A DNA stretch of 64,000 nucleotides from Marinobacterium stanieri (GCF_900155945.1 NZ_FTMN01000002.1:62001-126000); one strand, 5' to 3'. Counted from the stretch's first letter, positions 29,203 to 39,105 are shown. Translations and numbers: made by a program. Notes: a model not told the origin generated them from the sequence alone.

Positions 29203-29442
29203 TCAGTCAGCCCCTTTTTCAATCACATACACATAAACATCCTCGATCACTTGCTGCTCCTGCAGCGCATGACCCAGGAAGGTACAGAATTTGGGAATAT
29301 CACGCTGGGTAGACGGATCGGTCGCCGTCACCTTAAGCCGCTCACCGGCCGACATCTCGCGCACCTTGTTATGGAGCATCATAACCGGCTCGGGGCATAA
29401 CAGCCCGGTAGCATCAAGCTCGTGATCGACGTTTTGTTTCAT
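29203..29442 (-). CDS. tusA: TusA-family sulfurtransferase
   Basis: TusA passes persulfide sulfur from IscS to tRNA thiolation (mnm5s2U) and to other acceptors. This 79-residue protein has the defining block [21 protein letters not shown] with the sulfur-carrying Cys in LLCPEP, followed by a two-layer sandwich. It is coupled to proQ with no intergenic base. No tusBCD genes are nearby. Other TusA-like proteins (YedF, YeeD) share the CPxP motif, so the precise acceptor is uncertain. Length and the isolated position favour TusA proper. Confidence 0.88.
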   Translation of the reverse strand: MKQNVDHELDATGLLCPEPVMMLHNKVREMSAGERLKVTATDPSTQRDIPKFCTFLGHALQEQQVIEDVYVYVIEKGAD

Positions 29443-29566
29443 CAGAACTGCACAACTTTAAATATATATAAGCGGGCCTGGGCACCGCACCTGGGCCGGA
29501 ACTGGCTTGCACCGGCACAACAAGCGATTATCCTGATATAAACACCATCACTCAAGGAGTAAGCTG

Positions 29567-29848
29567 ATGATTCGTGTTCTAATCGAGCGTCATATAGCCT
29601 CAGAACTGAGCGAACACTATGATCGCGTTGCCCGGGAAACCCTGCAGGCTGCCATGCACTTCCCCGGTTTTATCTCAGGTGAAGCCCTGCATAACAGCGC
29701 TGATCCGAACCATCGTGTCATTCTTGCCACCTACCGGAGCGAAAACGATTGGCTCAGGTGGGCAAGTTCGGATGAGCGCCGTGACATGATGGATCAGATC
29801 AACCCGATGCTGGAAACCGATGAAAAAGTCACCGTGTTCAGTCATTGA
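29567..29848 (+). CDS. Antibiotic biosynthesis monooxygenase (ABM) domain protein
   Basis: This 93-residue ferredoxin-fold protein begins MIRVLIERHIASELSEHYDRVA, with the ABM patterns FPGFISGEALHN and RVILATYRSENDWLRWASS. AAGGAG precedes the ATG. Small ABM proteins act as cofactor-free oxygenases, haem-degrading enzymes or simple dimeric binders. No active-site pattern visible here separates these. It is monocistronic, between divergent tusA and convergent rlmM, with a 2-bp gap to the rlmM stop. Function in this organism is unknown. Confidence 0.78.
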   Translation: MIRVLIERHIASELSEHYDRVARETLQAAMHFPGFISGEALHNSADPNHRVILATYRSENDWLRWASSDERRDMMDQINPMLETDEKVTVFSH

Positions 29849-29850
29849 GT

Positions 29851-30924
29851 TCAACTGGTCAATGACAACCAGCAGGTGATTTCCTCGCGGTCGTGATAGA
29901 GCTGCTTGGCCTGCAGACGATAACCAACACCCGCCAGGTGCAACTGCTCCTCCAGGTGGGCCAGGCAGCTCTCGACCTCATCAAAACGTTTTTTCATCGG
30001 CAGCTTGAGGTTGAACATCGCCTCACGACACCAGCCGTTAAGCGCCCATTGCAACATCAACTCGGTAACACGTACAGGCTTATCCACGACATCACACACC
30101 AGCCAGTCAACGGGCTTGGGCGGCGCGAAGGTAAACGCATCCTCGCGGCGATGCTCAACCTGCCCGGTTTCCATCAAATCATCATTCATGGGGCCGTTAT
30201 CGACAGCAATCACATGCATATCCTTGCGTACCAGCTGCCAGGTCCAGCCACCCGGCGCCGCCCCCAGATCGACAGCTGTCATGCCGGGCACCAGTTTTTC
30301 CTGTTGCTGCTTACCGCGTAAAAAGTGCAGCCAGGCTTCTTCCAGCTTCAGGGTTGAGCGGCTCGGTGCATCCTTGGGGAATTTAAGACGACGAATTCCC
30401 ATCGCCAGAGGAGAGCTGTTGCGGACGCGGGTCGCCCCAAACCAGAATGTTTTTCCATCCAGTACAAACAGATGCCAGCGCCAGTCAGAACGTTGCTTGC
30501 GCGGCAGCAACAGTCCCTCTCGACGCAGACCTTGCGACAAGGCTGAACCAAATTTACGCGCAAAGCCCTGCAGCTCACGTCCCTCAGTCGTATCAGCGAC
30601 CTCAACCATCAATTCCGCCGCCTGGGGCAGCTGCCTGGCCCATTCAAGCATGGGGGTGACACGATCTCCTGTGGGCAGATCGCTGATCTGCGGCAGGCAA
30701 GCGAACCATTGACGGGTAAATATCAGCCGCTCGAATGGCAGTGACTGCATTAACTGTTCGGCATCGCCAGGCTGATAGCACTTAAAAATGACATAACCCT
30801 GGCTCGGCTCGAACTGCGGATAGCCATAGACACCCACGCTGGCGCAGCGCTCCGTTATCTCGGCGGCACACTCCTTCTCAAAACCGCCTCGGCAGTGCAG
30901 CAAAACAGCGTTCAATTGTCCCAT
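29851..30924 (-). CDS. rlmM: 23S rRNA (cytidine2498-2'-O)-methyltransferase RlmM
   Basis: RlmM methylates C2498 of 23S rRNA using SAM. The 357-residue protein has an N-terminal THUMP-like domain (LLHCRGGFEKECAAEI to FERLIFTRQWF) and a Rossmann-fold methyltransferase domain. The SAM motif is AVDLGAAPGGWTWQL, followed by DNGPMNDDLMETG and PVDWLVCDVVDKP. The K-D-K-E 2'-O-methyltransferase tetrad is plausible, but I have not mapped every residue. The start ATG 30922-30924 follows GGAGG. It faces the cco operon across a 400-bp gap. Confidence 0.94.
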   Translation of the reverse strand: MGQLNAVLLHCRGGFEKECAAEITERCASVGVYGYPQFEPSQGYVIFKCYQPGDAEQLMQSLPFERLIFTRQWFACLPQISDLPTGDRVTPMLEWARQLPQAAELMVEVADTTEGRELQGFARKFGSALSQGLRREGLLLPRKQRSDWRWHLFVLDGKTFWFGATRVRNSSPLAMGIRRLKFPKDAPSRSTLKLEEAWLHFLRGKQQQEKLVPGMTAVDLGAAPGGWTWQLVRKDMHVIAVDNGPMNDDLMETGQVEHRREDAFTFAPPKPVDWLVCDVVDKPVRVTELMLQWALNGWCREAMFNLKLPMKKRFDEVESCLAHLEEQLHLAGVGYRLQAKQLYHDREEITCWLSLTS

Positions 30925-31324
30925 ATGACCTCCAATTAGTAGGCGGGCAACTATAGTAATGCCTTAGTCTAATAACAACTATTCCAATGGATAAGACAAT
31001 GCTTAAAACCGCCTCAAACCCGCGTTTGATCCATATCAAGCAAAACATTAAATGAAAATAAACGAACCCGGCTTAAACCCCGTATAAGCCATTACCCAAG
31101 GCTTTTTCCATACCTGAACCCTGAATTGGAAAAAGCAAAAATCATTGAATTTCAATAGATTGCGAAAAGCGACACCTTTTGACCTCAAAACCACTGCACC
31201 AAATCAAGCCTGCGACAATCAACCGCAGCAAAAAGTTTCATTTCATTGAAATAGCTTGGGTATTCCAAGATAATTGCCGGTGGAACTCTTCTTACTACTA
31301 TTAGCTTGTTGATGAGAGCCTGAC
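30925..31324. other. 400-bp gap between rlmM and ccoN
   Basis: No gene is seen here. The stretch is AT-rich relative to its surroundings. It holds a perfect Anr/Fnr box (31026-31039), a possible -10 (TATAAG, 31083-31088) and the short palindrome CTTGG-GTATT-CCAAG (31255-31269), 55 bp before ccoN. If transcription starts near 31095, ccoN has a leader of about 230 nt. I found no terminator-like attenuator or riboswitch fold by eye. Confidence 0.6.
31026..31039. promoter_or_regulatory. Perfect Anr/Fnr box upstream of ccoNOQP
   Basis: TTGATCCATATCAA is an exact TTGAT-N4-ATCAA half-site pair. Its centre is 292 bp before the ccoN start. Relative to TATAAG at 31083 the centre would sit near -62, a class I activator position. 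A second promoter closer to ccoN cannot be excluded. The Fe-S regulator Anr encoded downstream is the obvious ligand. Confidence 0.85.
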
Positions 31325-32755
31325 ATGAGCACTGCAACTGAACACCCGACTTACAATTACAAAGTCGTGCGCCAGTTCGCCATCATGACGGTGGTCTGGG
31401 GCATCGTCGGTATGGGCGTCGGCGTATTGATCGCCGCCCAGCTGGTGTGGCCTGCACTGAACTTTGATATTCCCTGGTTGACCTACGGACGTATCCGTCC
31501 GTTACACACCAACGCGGTAATCTTCGCGTTTGGTGGCTGTGCGCTTTTTGCCACTTCCTACTACGTGGTACAGCGTACCTGTCAAACCCGACTGTTCTCA
31601 GATGCTCTGGCGTCTTTCACATTCTGGGGTTGGCAGGTTGTAATCCTGGCAGCTGCTGTAACCCTGCCGCTCGGCCTGACTTCCGCCAAGGAATACGCTG
31701 AGCTGGAATGGCCGATCGATATCCTGATCGCCGTTGTCTGGGTCAGCTACGCCATCGTCTTCCTGGGCACCGTCAAGAACCGCAAGACGTCTCACATCTA
31801 CGTGGGCAACTGGTTCTACATGGCGTTCATTATTACGGTTGCGGTCCTGCACATCGTCAACAGCATGGCTATGCCTGTCACTCTGACCAAGTCCTACTCC
31901 GTTTACCCGGGTACTGTGGATGCGATGGTTCAGTGGTGGTACGGCCATAACGCGGTAGGCTTCTTCCTGACTGCCGGCTTCCTGGGCATGATGTACTACT
32001 TCGTACCCAAGCAGGCCGAGCGTCCGATCTACTCTTACCGTCTGTCCATCGTTCACTTCTGGGCGCTGATCGCGACCTACATGTGGGCCGGTGGTCACCA
32101 CCTGCACTACTCTGCCCTGCCGGACTGGACTCAGTCTGTCGGCATGGTCATGTCCCTGATCCTGCTGGCTCCGTCCTGGGGTGGCATGATCAACGGTATG
32201 ATGACCCTGTCCGGTGCCTGGCATAAGCTGCGTACCGACCCGGTATTGCGCTTCCTGGTGGTATCCCTGTCCTTCTACGGTATGTCTACCTTCGAAGGCC
32301 CGATGATGTCCATCAAGACCGTAAACGCCCTGTCTCACAACACTGACTGGACTGTTGGCCACGTACACGCCGGCGCTCTGGGCTGGGTTGCGATGATCTC
32401 CATCGGTGCCGTATACCACATGATCCCGAAACTGTTCGGCAAGGCTCAGATGTACTCTGTTGGCCTGATCAATACGCACTTCTGGCTCGCAACAATCGGT
32501 ACCGTTCTGTACATCTGCTCCATGTGGGTTAACGGTATCCTGCAGGGTCTGATGTGGCGTGCGGTTAACGAAGACGGCACTCTGACCTACAGCTTCGTCG
32601 AAGCGCTTGAAGCCAGCCACCCGGGTTACCTGGTGCGTTGGATCGGTGGCATGTTCTTCCTGACCGGTATGCTGCTGATGGCCTTCAACGTTTGGCAGAC
32701 CGTTCGCAGCGGCAGCTCCGTCAAGGCAGCTGAACCCTCTGCGCAAGCGGCCTGA
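31325..32755 (+). CDS. ccoN: cbb3-type cytochrome c oxidase subunit I (CcoN)
   Basis: CcoN is the catalytic haem-copper subunit of the high-affinity cbb3 oxidase, reducing O2 and pumping protons in the inner membrane. The 476-residue product has about twelve helices and many conserved His: [14 protein letters not shown] (low-spin haem), [18 protein letters not shown] (the CuB/Tyr helix), [20 protein letters not shown] and [21 protein letters not shown] precedes the ATG. ccoO follows 22 bp later. In microaerobic conditions expression is expected from the upstream Anr box. Its start, length and helices match Pseudomonas CcoN. Confidence 0.98.
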   Translation: MSTATEHPTYNYKVVRQFAIMTVVWGIVGMGVGVLIAAQLVWPALNFDIPWLTYGRIRPLHTNAVIFAFGGCALFATSYYVVQRTCQTRLFSDALASFTFWGWQVVILAAAVTLPLGLTSAKEYAELEWPIDILIAVVWVSYAIVFLGTVKNRKTSHIYVGNWFYMAFIITVAVLHIVNSMAMPVTLTKSYSVYPGTVDAMVQWWYGHNAVGFFLTAGFLGMMYYFVPKQAERPIYSYRLSIVHFWALIATYMWAGGHHLHYSALPDWTQSVGMVMSLILLAPSWGGMINGMMTLSGAWHKLRTDPVLRFLVVSLSFYGMSTFEGPMMSIKTVNALSHNTDWTVGHVHAGALGWVAMISIGAVYHMIPKLFGKAQMYSVGLINTHFWLATIGTVLYICSMWVNGILQGLMWRAVNEDGTLTYSFVEALEASHPGYLVRWIGGMFFLTGMLLMAFNVWQTVRSGSSVKAAEPSAQAA

Positions 32756-32777
32756 TTGAGACGAGGAGCAGATAGCA

Positions 32778-33398
32778 ATGATCAAACACGAAACGATTGA
32801 AAAGAATATCGGCCTCATGATCCTGCTGATCATCATCGTGATCAGCGGTGGTGGTCTGGCAGAAATCGTACCTCTGTTTTTCCAGAGCTCTACGACCAAG
32901 CCGATTGAAGGCCTGCGCACCTACTCTGCGCTGGAACTGGAAGGCCGCGACGTATACATCCGGGAAGGCTGCCATGTGTGCCACACCCAGATGATTCGTC
33001 CGTTCCGTGCTGAAACCGAGCGCTACGGCCACTACTCCACCGCGAACGAGCACGTATGGGAACACCCGTTCCTGTGGGGCTCCAAGCGTACGGGTCCGGA
33101 TCTGGCACGTGTCGGCGGTCGTTATTCCGACGCCTGGCAGAAGGCTCACCTGTACAACCCGCGTGACGTAGTACCTGAATCCAAGATGCCGTCTTACCCC
33201 TGGCTGTTCGAGAACAAGCTGAGCGGTAAAGACACTGCAGCGAAGATGCAGACACTGCGCAAGCTGGGCGTACCGTACACTGATGAACAGATCAGCACTG
33301 CCCGTGAAGATGTGCAGGGTAAAACCGAGATCGATGCTCTGGTTGCCTACCTGCAGTCACTGGGTAAAACGCACTCTGTTTACACCAACAAACGGTAA
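32778..33398 (+). CDS. ccoO: cbb3-type cytochrome c oxidase subunit II (CcoO)
   Basis: CcoO is the membrane-anchored monohaem cytochrome c that passes electrons from CcoP to CcoN. The 206-residue protein has one N-terminal helix ([25 protein letters not shown]) and a periplasmic domain with the haem c motif CHVCH in [15 protein letters not shown]. The likely Met ligand is in [11 protein letters not shown]. It lies between ccoN (22 bp) and ccoQ (6 bp) in the operon. Confidence 0.98.
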   Translation: MIKHETIEKNIGLMILLIIIVISGGGLAEIVPLFFQSSTTKPIEGLRTYSALELEGRDVYIREGCHVCHTQMIRPFRAETERYGHYSTANEHVWEHPFLWGSKRTGPDLARVGGRYSDAWQKAHLYNPRDVVPESKMPSYPWLFENKLSGKDTAAKMQTLRKLGVPYTDEQISTAREDVQGKTEIDALVAYLQSLGKTHSVYTNKR

Positions 33399-33404
33399 TT
33401 TTCA

Positions 33405-33587
33405 GTGAGTTACGAGGTTTATGGTCCCTTCATACCGGTCATAATGCTGATCACTTTCATCGGCCTCTTCATCTGGGTGCTTTTGCCCGGCAACAAGAAG
33501 CGGTTCGATGAAGCCTCCAACCTGCCCTTCGAGGATGACGAGCAGGACAAACGGAGTCGTGAAGAGCTGGACCGACGGGACCCATAA
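33405..33587 (+). CDS. ccoQ: cbb3 oxidase small subunit CcoQ (FixQ)
   Basis: CcoQ is a 60-residue single-helix protein (FIPVIMLITFIGLFIWVLLP) with a charged, acidic C-terminal tail (FEDDEQDKRSREELDRRDP), which stabilises the cbb3 complex. It begins at GTG 33405, six bases after the ccoO stop, and ccoP follows 15 bp later. Position and the helix-plus-acidic-tail form are typical of CcoQ. Confidence 0.9.
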   Translation: MSYEVYGPFIPVIMLITFIGLFIWVLLPGNKKRFDEASNLPFEDDEQDKRSREELDRRDP

Positions 33588-33602
33588 CAGGAGAGACGAC
33601 AA

Positions 33603-34499
33603 ATGAGTGCTTTCTGGAGCGCGTGGGTAACCGTGATTACCCTGGCAGTCATCTTCGGCTGCACCTGGCTCTTGCTGGCTACCCGCAAGAGCGAAAAGTT
33701 CAAGGAAACGACCGAAGAAACTGTCGGTCACGCCTTTGACGGTATCGAGGAGTTCGACAACCCGCTGCCGCAGTGGTGGTTCTACATGTTCGTAGCAACC
33801 GTCATCTTCGGTCTGGGTTACCTGATGCTGTACCCGGGTCTGGGTAACTTCAAAGGCCTGCTGGGCTGGACCTCTCACAACCAGTGGGAGCGCGAGATGC
33901 AGCACGCTGAAGAGGTTTACCGTCCTGTTTTCGCGGAATACGCAACTCTGTCTATTGAAGAGCTGCAGAAGCCGGAAAACGAAGCAGGTCTGAAAATGGG
34001 TCAGCGCATGTTCGCCAACAACTGCTCCGTTTGTCACGGTTCTGCAGGTACTGGCGCCATCGGCTTCCCGAACCTGACCGACAATGACTGGCTGTACGGT
34101 GGCGAGCCTGCCACTATCAAGCAGACCATCGTCAACGGTCGTAACGGCGGCATGCCGGCATGGGCTGATGTTCTGGGCGAAGACGGCGTTCGCGACGTTG
34201 CCAGCTACGTCATGACCCTGAGCGGCAAAGAAGCCGTTGCGGGTACTGATGTAACCAACGGTCAGAAACAGTTCCAGGCACTGTGTACCGCTTGTCACGC
34301 ACCGGATGGTACTGGCATGCACGCACTGGGTGCGCCGAACCTGACTGATGACATCTGGCTGTATGGCGGTGACTTCAAGCAGATTGCACACACCATTCGC
34401 GCAGGCCGCGCAGGTGTGATGCCTGCTCAGAAGGACCTGCTGTCTGATGACAAGATCCACCTGATCACAGCCTACGTCTACAGCCTGTCCAACAAGTAA
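33603..34499 (+). CDS. ccoP: cbb3-type cytochrome c oxidase subunit III, dihaem (CcoP)
   Basis: CcoP receives electrons from soluble cytochromes or the bc1 complex. The 298-residue protein has two N-terminal helices (ITLAVIFGCTWLLLA and WWFYMFVATVIFGLGYLMLYP) and a periplasmic part with two haem c sites, CSVCH in FANNCSVCHGSAG and CTACH in LCTACHAPDG. Met ligands are likely in NGGMPAW and GVMPAQ. It is the last structural gene and is followed by a strong terminator, so assembly genes downstream use another promoter. Confidence 0.98.
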   Translation: MSAFWSAWVTVITLAVIFGCTWLLLATRKSEKFKETTEETVGHAFDGIEEFDNPLPQWWFYMFVATVIFGLGYLMLYPGLGNFKGLLGWTSHNQWEREMQHAEEVYRPVFAEYATLSIEELQKPENEAGLKMGQRMFANNCSVCHGSAGTGAIGFPNLTDNDWLYGGEPATIKQTIVNGRNGGMPAWADVLGEDGVRDVASYVMTLSGKEAVAGTDVTNGQKQFQALCTACHAPDGTGMHALGAPNLTDDIWLYGGDFKQIAHTIRAGRAGVMPAQKDLLSDDKIHLITAYVYSLSNK

Positions 34500-34519
34500 G
34501 GCATAGACGCGTCTGAACC

Positions 34520-34556
34520 AAGGCGGCATGATGCAAATCATGTCGCCTTTTTTTTT
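34520..34556 (+). terminator. Rho-independent terminator of ccoNOQP
   Basis: A 12-bp stem (AAGGCGGCATGA / TCATGTCGCCTT, one G-T pair) with a TGCAAA loop is followed by nine T, 20 bp after the ccoP stop. Confidence 0.95.
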
Positions 34557-34566
34557 AGCGGCCTAG

Positions 34567-34572
34567 TATAAT
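34567..34572 (+). promoter_or_regulatory. Possible -10 element for ccoG operon
   Basis: TATAAT lies between the ccoP terminator and ccoG, 63 bp before the start codon. No convincing -35 is seen at 17 bp. A short inverted repeat (CTCTAA-tacat-TTAGAG) follows it. Confidence 0.45.
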
Positions 34573-34634
34573 ATTCACTGCCTCTAATACATTTAGAGCA
34601 GACCTGTCGATCTTCAATAGCAGTAGGTACTGGC

Positions 34635-36059
34635 ATGAATCAGATACCGGTAAAGGACGTTACTCCGCCCAAGAAGGGCAAGGGTGGCGAAGTCGAAACC
34701 TATAATCTCTACGCCAAGCGCGAGCACATCTACGTCAAGTTTTACAAGGGATTCTTCAAGAACTTCCGCATCATTTCCGGCTTTCTGATGCTGGCGATGT
34801 TTTATGGATTTTCATGGATTCAGTACGATGGCCGCCAGGCGGTACTATTTGACCTGCCCAACCGTCAATTCCATATCTTTGGCATGACGTTCTGGCCGCA
34901 GGATTTCATGCTTTTATCCTGGCTTCTGATCATTCTCGCCTTCACCCTGTTTTTCGTTACCGTGTTCGCCGGTCGCCTCTGGTGTGGCTATGCCTGCCCC
35001 CAATTTGTCTGGACCTGGCTGTTCATCTGGGCCGAGCGCATCACTGAAGGTGATCGCAACAAGCGCATGCGCATGGACAAGCAGCCCATGAGCAAGGACA
35101 AGTTTCTGCGCAAAAGCGCCAAGCACCTGCTCTGGATTTTGATTGCCGTCGCTTCGGCCATCGCGTTTGTCGGCTACTTCTCCCCTATTCGCGAACTGGT
35201 GCCCAGCATTGCCAGCTGGGACCTGGGTCCCTGGGAAACCTGGTGGCTGGCTTTCTTTGCCGTTGCAACCTACGGCAATGCCGGTTGGCTTCGTGAACAG
35301 GTCTGCATCTACATGTGCCCCTATGCCCGTTTCCAGAGCGTCATGTTTGATCAGGACACCCTGATCATCTCGTATGATGAAAAACGCGGCGAACCACGTG
35401 GCAAGCGCAAGAAAAATGCCGACAAGGACAGCAGCGGCCTGGGTGACTGTATCGACTGCATGGCCTGTGTGCATGTCTGCCCGGTGGGTATCGATATTCG
35501 CGATGGTCTGCAGTATGAATGCGTAGCCTGTGGCGCCTGTGTCGACGCCTGTGATGACATGATGGATCGCATGGGTTACGAGCCCGGCCTGGTGCGCTAC
35601 ACCACCGAGCATGCTCTGAAAGGCAACAAGACCCATCTCATGCGCCCGCGCCTGATTGGTTATTTTGTTGCCCTGCTTGTGATGTTTGCCGCCTTCGCCT
35701 GGGCGATCGCCGACCGTGTACCGCTGGAAGTCGATGTTATTCGTGACCGTGGCGAGCTGTATACCAATACACCATCCGGCATGATCCAGAACGTTTACAC
35801 CCTCAAGATCGCCAACAAGGATCAGGTAGATCAACAGTACCGCATCAGCATCTCCGGCCCTGACGGCCTGGAAATGGTGACTGAACCTGTCGTAACCGTC
35901 GCTGCTGGCGAGCTGCTGAACTACCCCGTTCGCCTGCAAATAGATCCTGATCAGCTTAATGTTCGCAATGCTGATATAAACTTTAGGGTAATTTCGCTGG
36001 ACCAAAGTACTGCCATTGAAACTGAAAGCCGTTTCCTTGGTCCCATACCTCAACGCTAG
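34635..36059 (+). CDS. ccoG: cbb3 oxidase accessory protein CcoG (FixG/RdxA)
   Basis: CcoG is a membrane iron-sulfur protein thought to reduce Cu(II) during cbb3 assembly. The 474-residue protein has about five helices and a NapH/RdxA-type part with GRLWCGYACPQFVWTWLF. It has two 4Fe-4S ferredoxin motifs, CIDCMACVHVCPVGID and CVACGACVDACDDMMD, and a C-terminal immunoglobulin-like domain (about 370-474). It starts the second cco transcription unit, after the ccoP terminator, and is followed by fixH, ccoI and ccoS. Confidence 0.96.
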   Translation: MNQIPVKDVTPPKKGKGGEVETYNLYAKREHIYVKFYKGFFKNFRIISGFLMLAMFYGFSWIQYDGRQAVLFDLPNRQFHIFGMTFWPQDFMLLSWLLIILAFTLFFVTVFAGRLWCGYACPQFVWTWLFIWAERITEGDRNKRMRMDKQPMSKDKFLRKSAKHLLWILIAVASAIAFVGYFSPIRELVPSIASWDLGPWETWWLAFFAVATYGNAGWLREQVCIYMCPYARFQSVMFDQDTLIISYDEKRGEPRGKRKKNADKDSSGLGDCIDCMACVHVCPVGIDIRDGLQYECVACGACVDACDDMMDRMGYEPGLVRYTTEHALKGNKTHLMRPRLIGYFVALLVMFAAFAWAIADRVPLEVDVIRDRGELYTNTPSGMIQNVYTLKIANKDQVDQQYRISISGPDGLEMVTEPVVTVAAGELLNYPVRLQIDPDQLNVRNADINFRVISLDQSTAIETESRFLGPIPQR

Positions 36060-36130
36060 TCCCCTTAAAGACCTGATTTGGGTTAGAATGGCGGCCGGTT
36101 AATCCGGCCGTCTGCATTTCAAGGAGTGTC

Positions 36131-36646
36131 ATGAATACACACGAACAAGCTACCGCCCCCTGGTTCAAACAGCCCTGGCTTTGGTTTGTCCTTGCACCAC
36201 TGTTCGCCGTATTTATTTACGCCACGATCTTTATGTATATCGCCGTTACCACCAGTGATGGCGTGGTGAAAGAGGACTATTACAAAGTCGCTCGCGGTAT
36301 GAATATCGACACCTCCCGTCAGGATCAGGCACGCAACCTGGAAATCCAGGGCGACCTGAAAATCGACCGCATGACCGGCGACGTCAACCTGCGCCTCAAT
36401 GGTTTGCTGGACAGTTTTCCTGAACAGCTGCGTCTGAACATCATTCACCCGACGCATCAGAAATATGACCAGACACTGACATTGCGCAGCGTCGATGGCA
36501 AAGGCCTCTATGCCAGCAGCCTGCAGGGTAAAATCAGCAGCAAGCGCTATCTGTCCCTGAGCCCCATGGATGATAACTGGCAGGTACGTCTGGAAATTGA
36601 GCCTCCTTTTGACGAACAGCTCAACTACACCCTTAAACCACAGTGA
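36131..36646 (+). CDS. ccoH: FixH/CcoH family cbb3 assembly protein
   Basis: FixH proteins support cbb3 maturation at the membrane. The 171-residue product has one helix (LWFVLAPLFAVFIYATIFMYIAV), then the family block SDGVVKEDYYKVARGMN and a periplasmic beta-rich domain with LRLNIIHPTHQKYDQTLTL. Its stop overlaps the ccoI start in the sequence GTGA, so translation is coupled. It may interact directly with the copper ATPase or oxidase; that is known for related proteins, not seen here. Confidence 0.9.
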   Translation: MNTHEQATAPWFKQPWLWFVLAPLFAVFIYATIFMYIAVTTSDGVVKEDYYKVARGMNIDTSRQDQARNLEIQGDLKIDRMTGDVNLRLNGLLDSFPEQLRLNIIHPTHQKYDQTLTLRSVDGKGLYASSLQGKISSKRYLSLSPMDDNWQVRLEIEPPFDEQLNYTLKPQ

Positions 36647-39105
36647 ACGCAGAGTCCAAAGTCCAGAGCAGTGATGCTCGTCAGGACTGTTTTCATTGCG
36701 GCCTTCCGGTCCCGCCCGGTACCGACTACACCACGGTTATTGATGGCTCGGCACGCAGCATGTGCTGCCCGGGCTGTCAGGCTGTGGCCCAAACCATTGT
36801 TGACGGCGGGCTGGACAACTTCTACCGCCACCGTGACAATCTTGCCCCTGCACCGGACAACCTGACAGGCGGAGCCCCGCTTGATGACGAGCTGGCCCTG
36901 TATGACAACCCGTCCATTCAGGCCGGTTTTGTTCGCAGCCTGGAAGATAACCGCAGCGAAGCAACCCTGGTTATGGAAGGCATTACCTGCGCGGCTTGCG
37001 TATGGCTGCTTGAGCACCACCTGTCACGCCAGCCCGGGGTTGAGTCATTTAGTGTCAACCTGACCAATCACCGCGGACGACTGGTCTGGGACCCCGAACA
37101 AACCTCCTTGAGCCGTCTGTTCGCTGAAATCATGCACATCGGCTATCGGGCGCACCCCTTCCACCCCAACCGCGAAGAGCAGTTGCTGGAAGCCGAGAAA
37201 AAGCGTGCCATTCGCCGCCTGGGGATTGCCGGGGTCGGCATGATGCAGGTCATGATGATGGCCGTCGCCCTCTATGCCGGCGCACTCCAGGATATGGAGT
37301 CCCGCTTCGTCGAGTTCATCCGCTGGAGCAGCCTGGTCATTACCACTCCGGTGGTGCTGTATTCTGCACGCCCGTTTTTTATCGCCGCCTGGCGCGACTT
37401 GCGCACACGCCAGCTCAGCATGGACGTGCCGGTTTCCATCGCTATTGGCGGAGCGTTCCTGGCCAGTATCTGGGCCACCCTTACCAATACGGGCGAAGTC
37501 TATTTCGACTCGGTCACCATGTTTACCTTCTTCCTGTTGATCGGCCGCTTTGTTGAAATGCAGGCTCGCCACCGTACAGGTCGTGCCGGTAATGCCTTGA
37601 TGGACCTGCTGCCGGGAAGCGCCACCCTGCTGATGGATGGCCATGAAAAACTGATCCCGGCATCCGAACTCCAGGTTGATCAAATCGTACTGGTCAAGCC
37701 CGGGCATACCATTCCGGCAGATGGTGTCATCATTGAAGGCAACAGCACCATCGATGAATCCGCCCTCACCGGTGAGTATCTGCCCATCAGCAAAAAGTGC
37801 GACGATACCGTGGTTGGTGGCACCATCAACGTAGAGCACCCGATCAAGGTCCGCATCACGGAAACCGGACAAAATACCCGTATTTCAGCCATTATCAGCC
37901 TGATAGAACGTGCCCAGTCTGAAAAACCGGCTACAGCCAAAGTTGCTGACAAGGTGGCACGATATTTTGTCATGGCCGTGCTGCTTACATCGGTAACCGT
38001 AGCTACCGCCTGGTATCTGGTATCCCCGGCCGATGCCTTCTGGATTACGCTGTCGGTATTGGTCGTCACCTGCCCCTGTGCACTGTCCCTGGCAACACCT
38101 ACCGCGTTGACTGCGGCGACCGGCACTCTGCGCCAGCAGGGCTTGCTCATCACACGCGGGCACGTGCTCGAAGGTCTTGCCAGCGCCACCCATGTCGTTT
38201 TCGACAAGACAGGCACCTTGACTGAAGGCAACCTGAGCGTGCGCGACATGCACCTGCTGCGTCCTGGTTTTGCAGCCAACCCCTATACCATTGCCGCATC
38301 ACTGGAACAGCCATCCGAGCACCCCATCGCCCAGGCCTTCCGCCCCTTCTTCAGGCAGGAAGCCCAGGACGTCAGGGTACAGGTGAACGCAGGGGTAGAA
38401 GGTCTGTTCCAACAGCAGCGCTTCCGCCTGGGCAAGGCATCCTATGCCGCAGAACTCTATGGGGGCGAAACCCCGGCAACACCTGAAATGGCTGTGCAAT
38501 GGTTGTTGCTGGCTGACGAACAAGGCCCGGTGGCCTGGTTCTCGGTGGATGACCAGGTTCGACAGGATGCTCCCGAGTTAATCACCATGCTGCACCAGCG
38601 CGGCATTCATGTTGCCATGCTCACCGGTGATGAATCCGAGGCCGCTCCCAGGGTTGCTGAACAGCTTGGCATCAGCGAAGTCCAGCGCGGCATGTCGCCA
38701 GATCAGAAGCTGGCCTATATCAAGCAGCTCCAGAATGATGGAGCCAGTGTTGTCATGGTCGGCGATGGCATCAATGACATCCCGGTTCTGGCGGGTGCTC
38801 GCACCTCCATCGCCATGGGCAGCGCCACCGATCTGGCCAAGACAAGCGCCGATGCCGTCTTGATCTCGGGTGAGCTGAAGCGGCTTGCTCTGGGTATCCT
38901 GCTGGCACGCAAGACCCGCCTGGTCATTCGTGAAAACCTGAGCTGGGCACTACTCTATAACCTGGTAGCCTTGCCATTGGCAGCGCTGGGCTTCATTGCA
39001 CCATATATGGCCGCCGTGGGCATGTCAGCCAGTTCGCTGATTGTGGTCGGTAATGCCATGCGTCTGGCCCGCACACCTCGAATCAAGCCCCCGCGTCGGA
39101 GTTGA
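36643..39105 (+). CDS. ccoI: Copper-exporting P1B-type ATPase for cbb3 assembly (CcoI/FixI)
   Basis: CcoI delivers copper across the inner membrane for insertion into CcoN. The 820-residue protein has an N-terminal Cys-rich extension (CFHCGLP, MCCPGC), a heavy-metal-associated domain (MEGITCAACVWLLE), eight helices with the CPC motif in VVTCPCALSLATP, phosphorylation site DKTGTLTEG, an SEHPIAQAF motif and the GDGINDIPVL hinge. The start is GTG 36643, overlapping the fixH stop by 4 bp. ccoS follows 3 bp later. The extra N-terminal Cys motif and operon mark it as CcoI, not a CopA resistance pump. Confidence 0.97.
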   Translation: MNAESKVQSSDARQDCFHCGLPVPPGTDYTTVIDGSARSMCCPGCQAVAQTIVDGGLDNFYRHRDNLAPAPDNLTGGAPLDDELALYDNPSIQAGFVRSLEDNRSEATLVMEGITCAACVWLLEHHLSRQPGVESFSVNLTNHRGRLVWDPEQTSLSRLFAEIMHIGYRAHPFHPNREEQLLEAEKKRAIRRLGIAGVGMMQVMMMAVALYAGALQDMESRFVEFIRWSSLVITTPVVLYSARPFFIAAWRDLRTRQLSMDVPVSIAIGGAFLASIWATLTNTGEVYFDSVTMFTFFLLIGRFVEMQARHRTGRAGNALMDLLPGSATLLMDGHEKLIPASELQVDQIVLVKPGHTIPADGVIIEGNSTIDESALTGEYLPISKKCDDTVVGGTINVEHPIKVRITETGQNTRISAIISLIERAQSEKPATAKVADKVARYFVMAVLLTSVTVATAWYLVSPADAFWITLSVLVVTCPCALSLATPTALTAATGTLRQQGLLITRGHVLEGLASATHVVFDKTGTLTEGNLSVRDMHLLRPGFAANPYTIAASLEQPSEHPIAQAFRPFFRQEAQDVRVQVNAGVEGLFQQQRFRLGKASYAAELYGGETPATPEMAVQWLLLADEQGPVAWFSVDDQVRQDAPELITMLHQRGIHVAMLTGDESEAAPRVAEQLGISEVQRGMSPDQKLAYIKQLQNDGASVVMVGDGINDIPVLAGARTSIAMGSATDLAKTSADAVLISGELKRLALGILLARKTRLVIRENLSWALLYNLVALPLAALGFIAPYMAAVGMSASSLIVVGNAMRLARTPRIKPPRRS

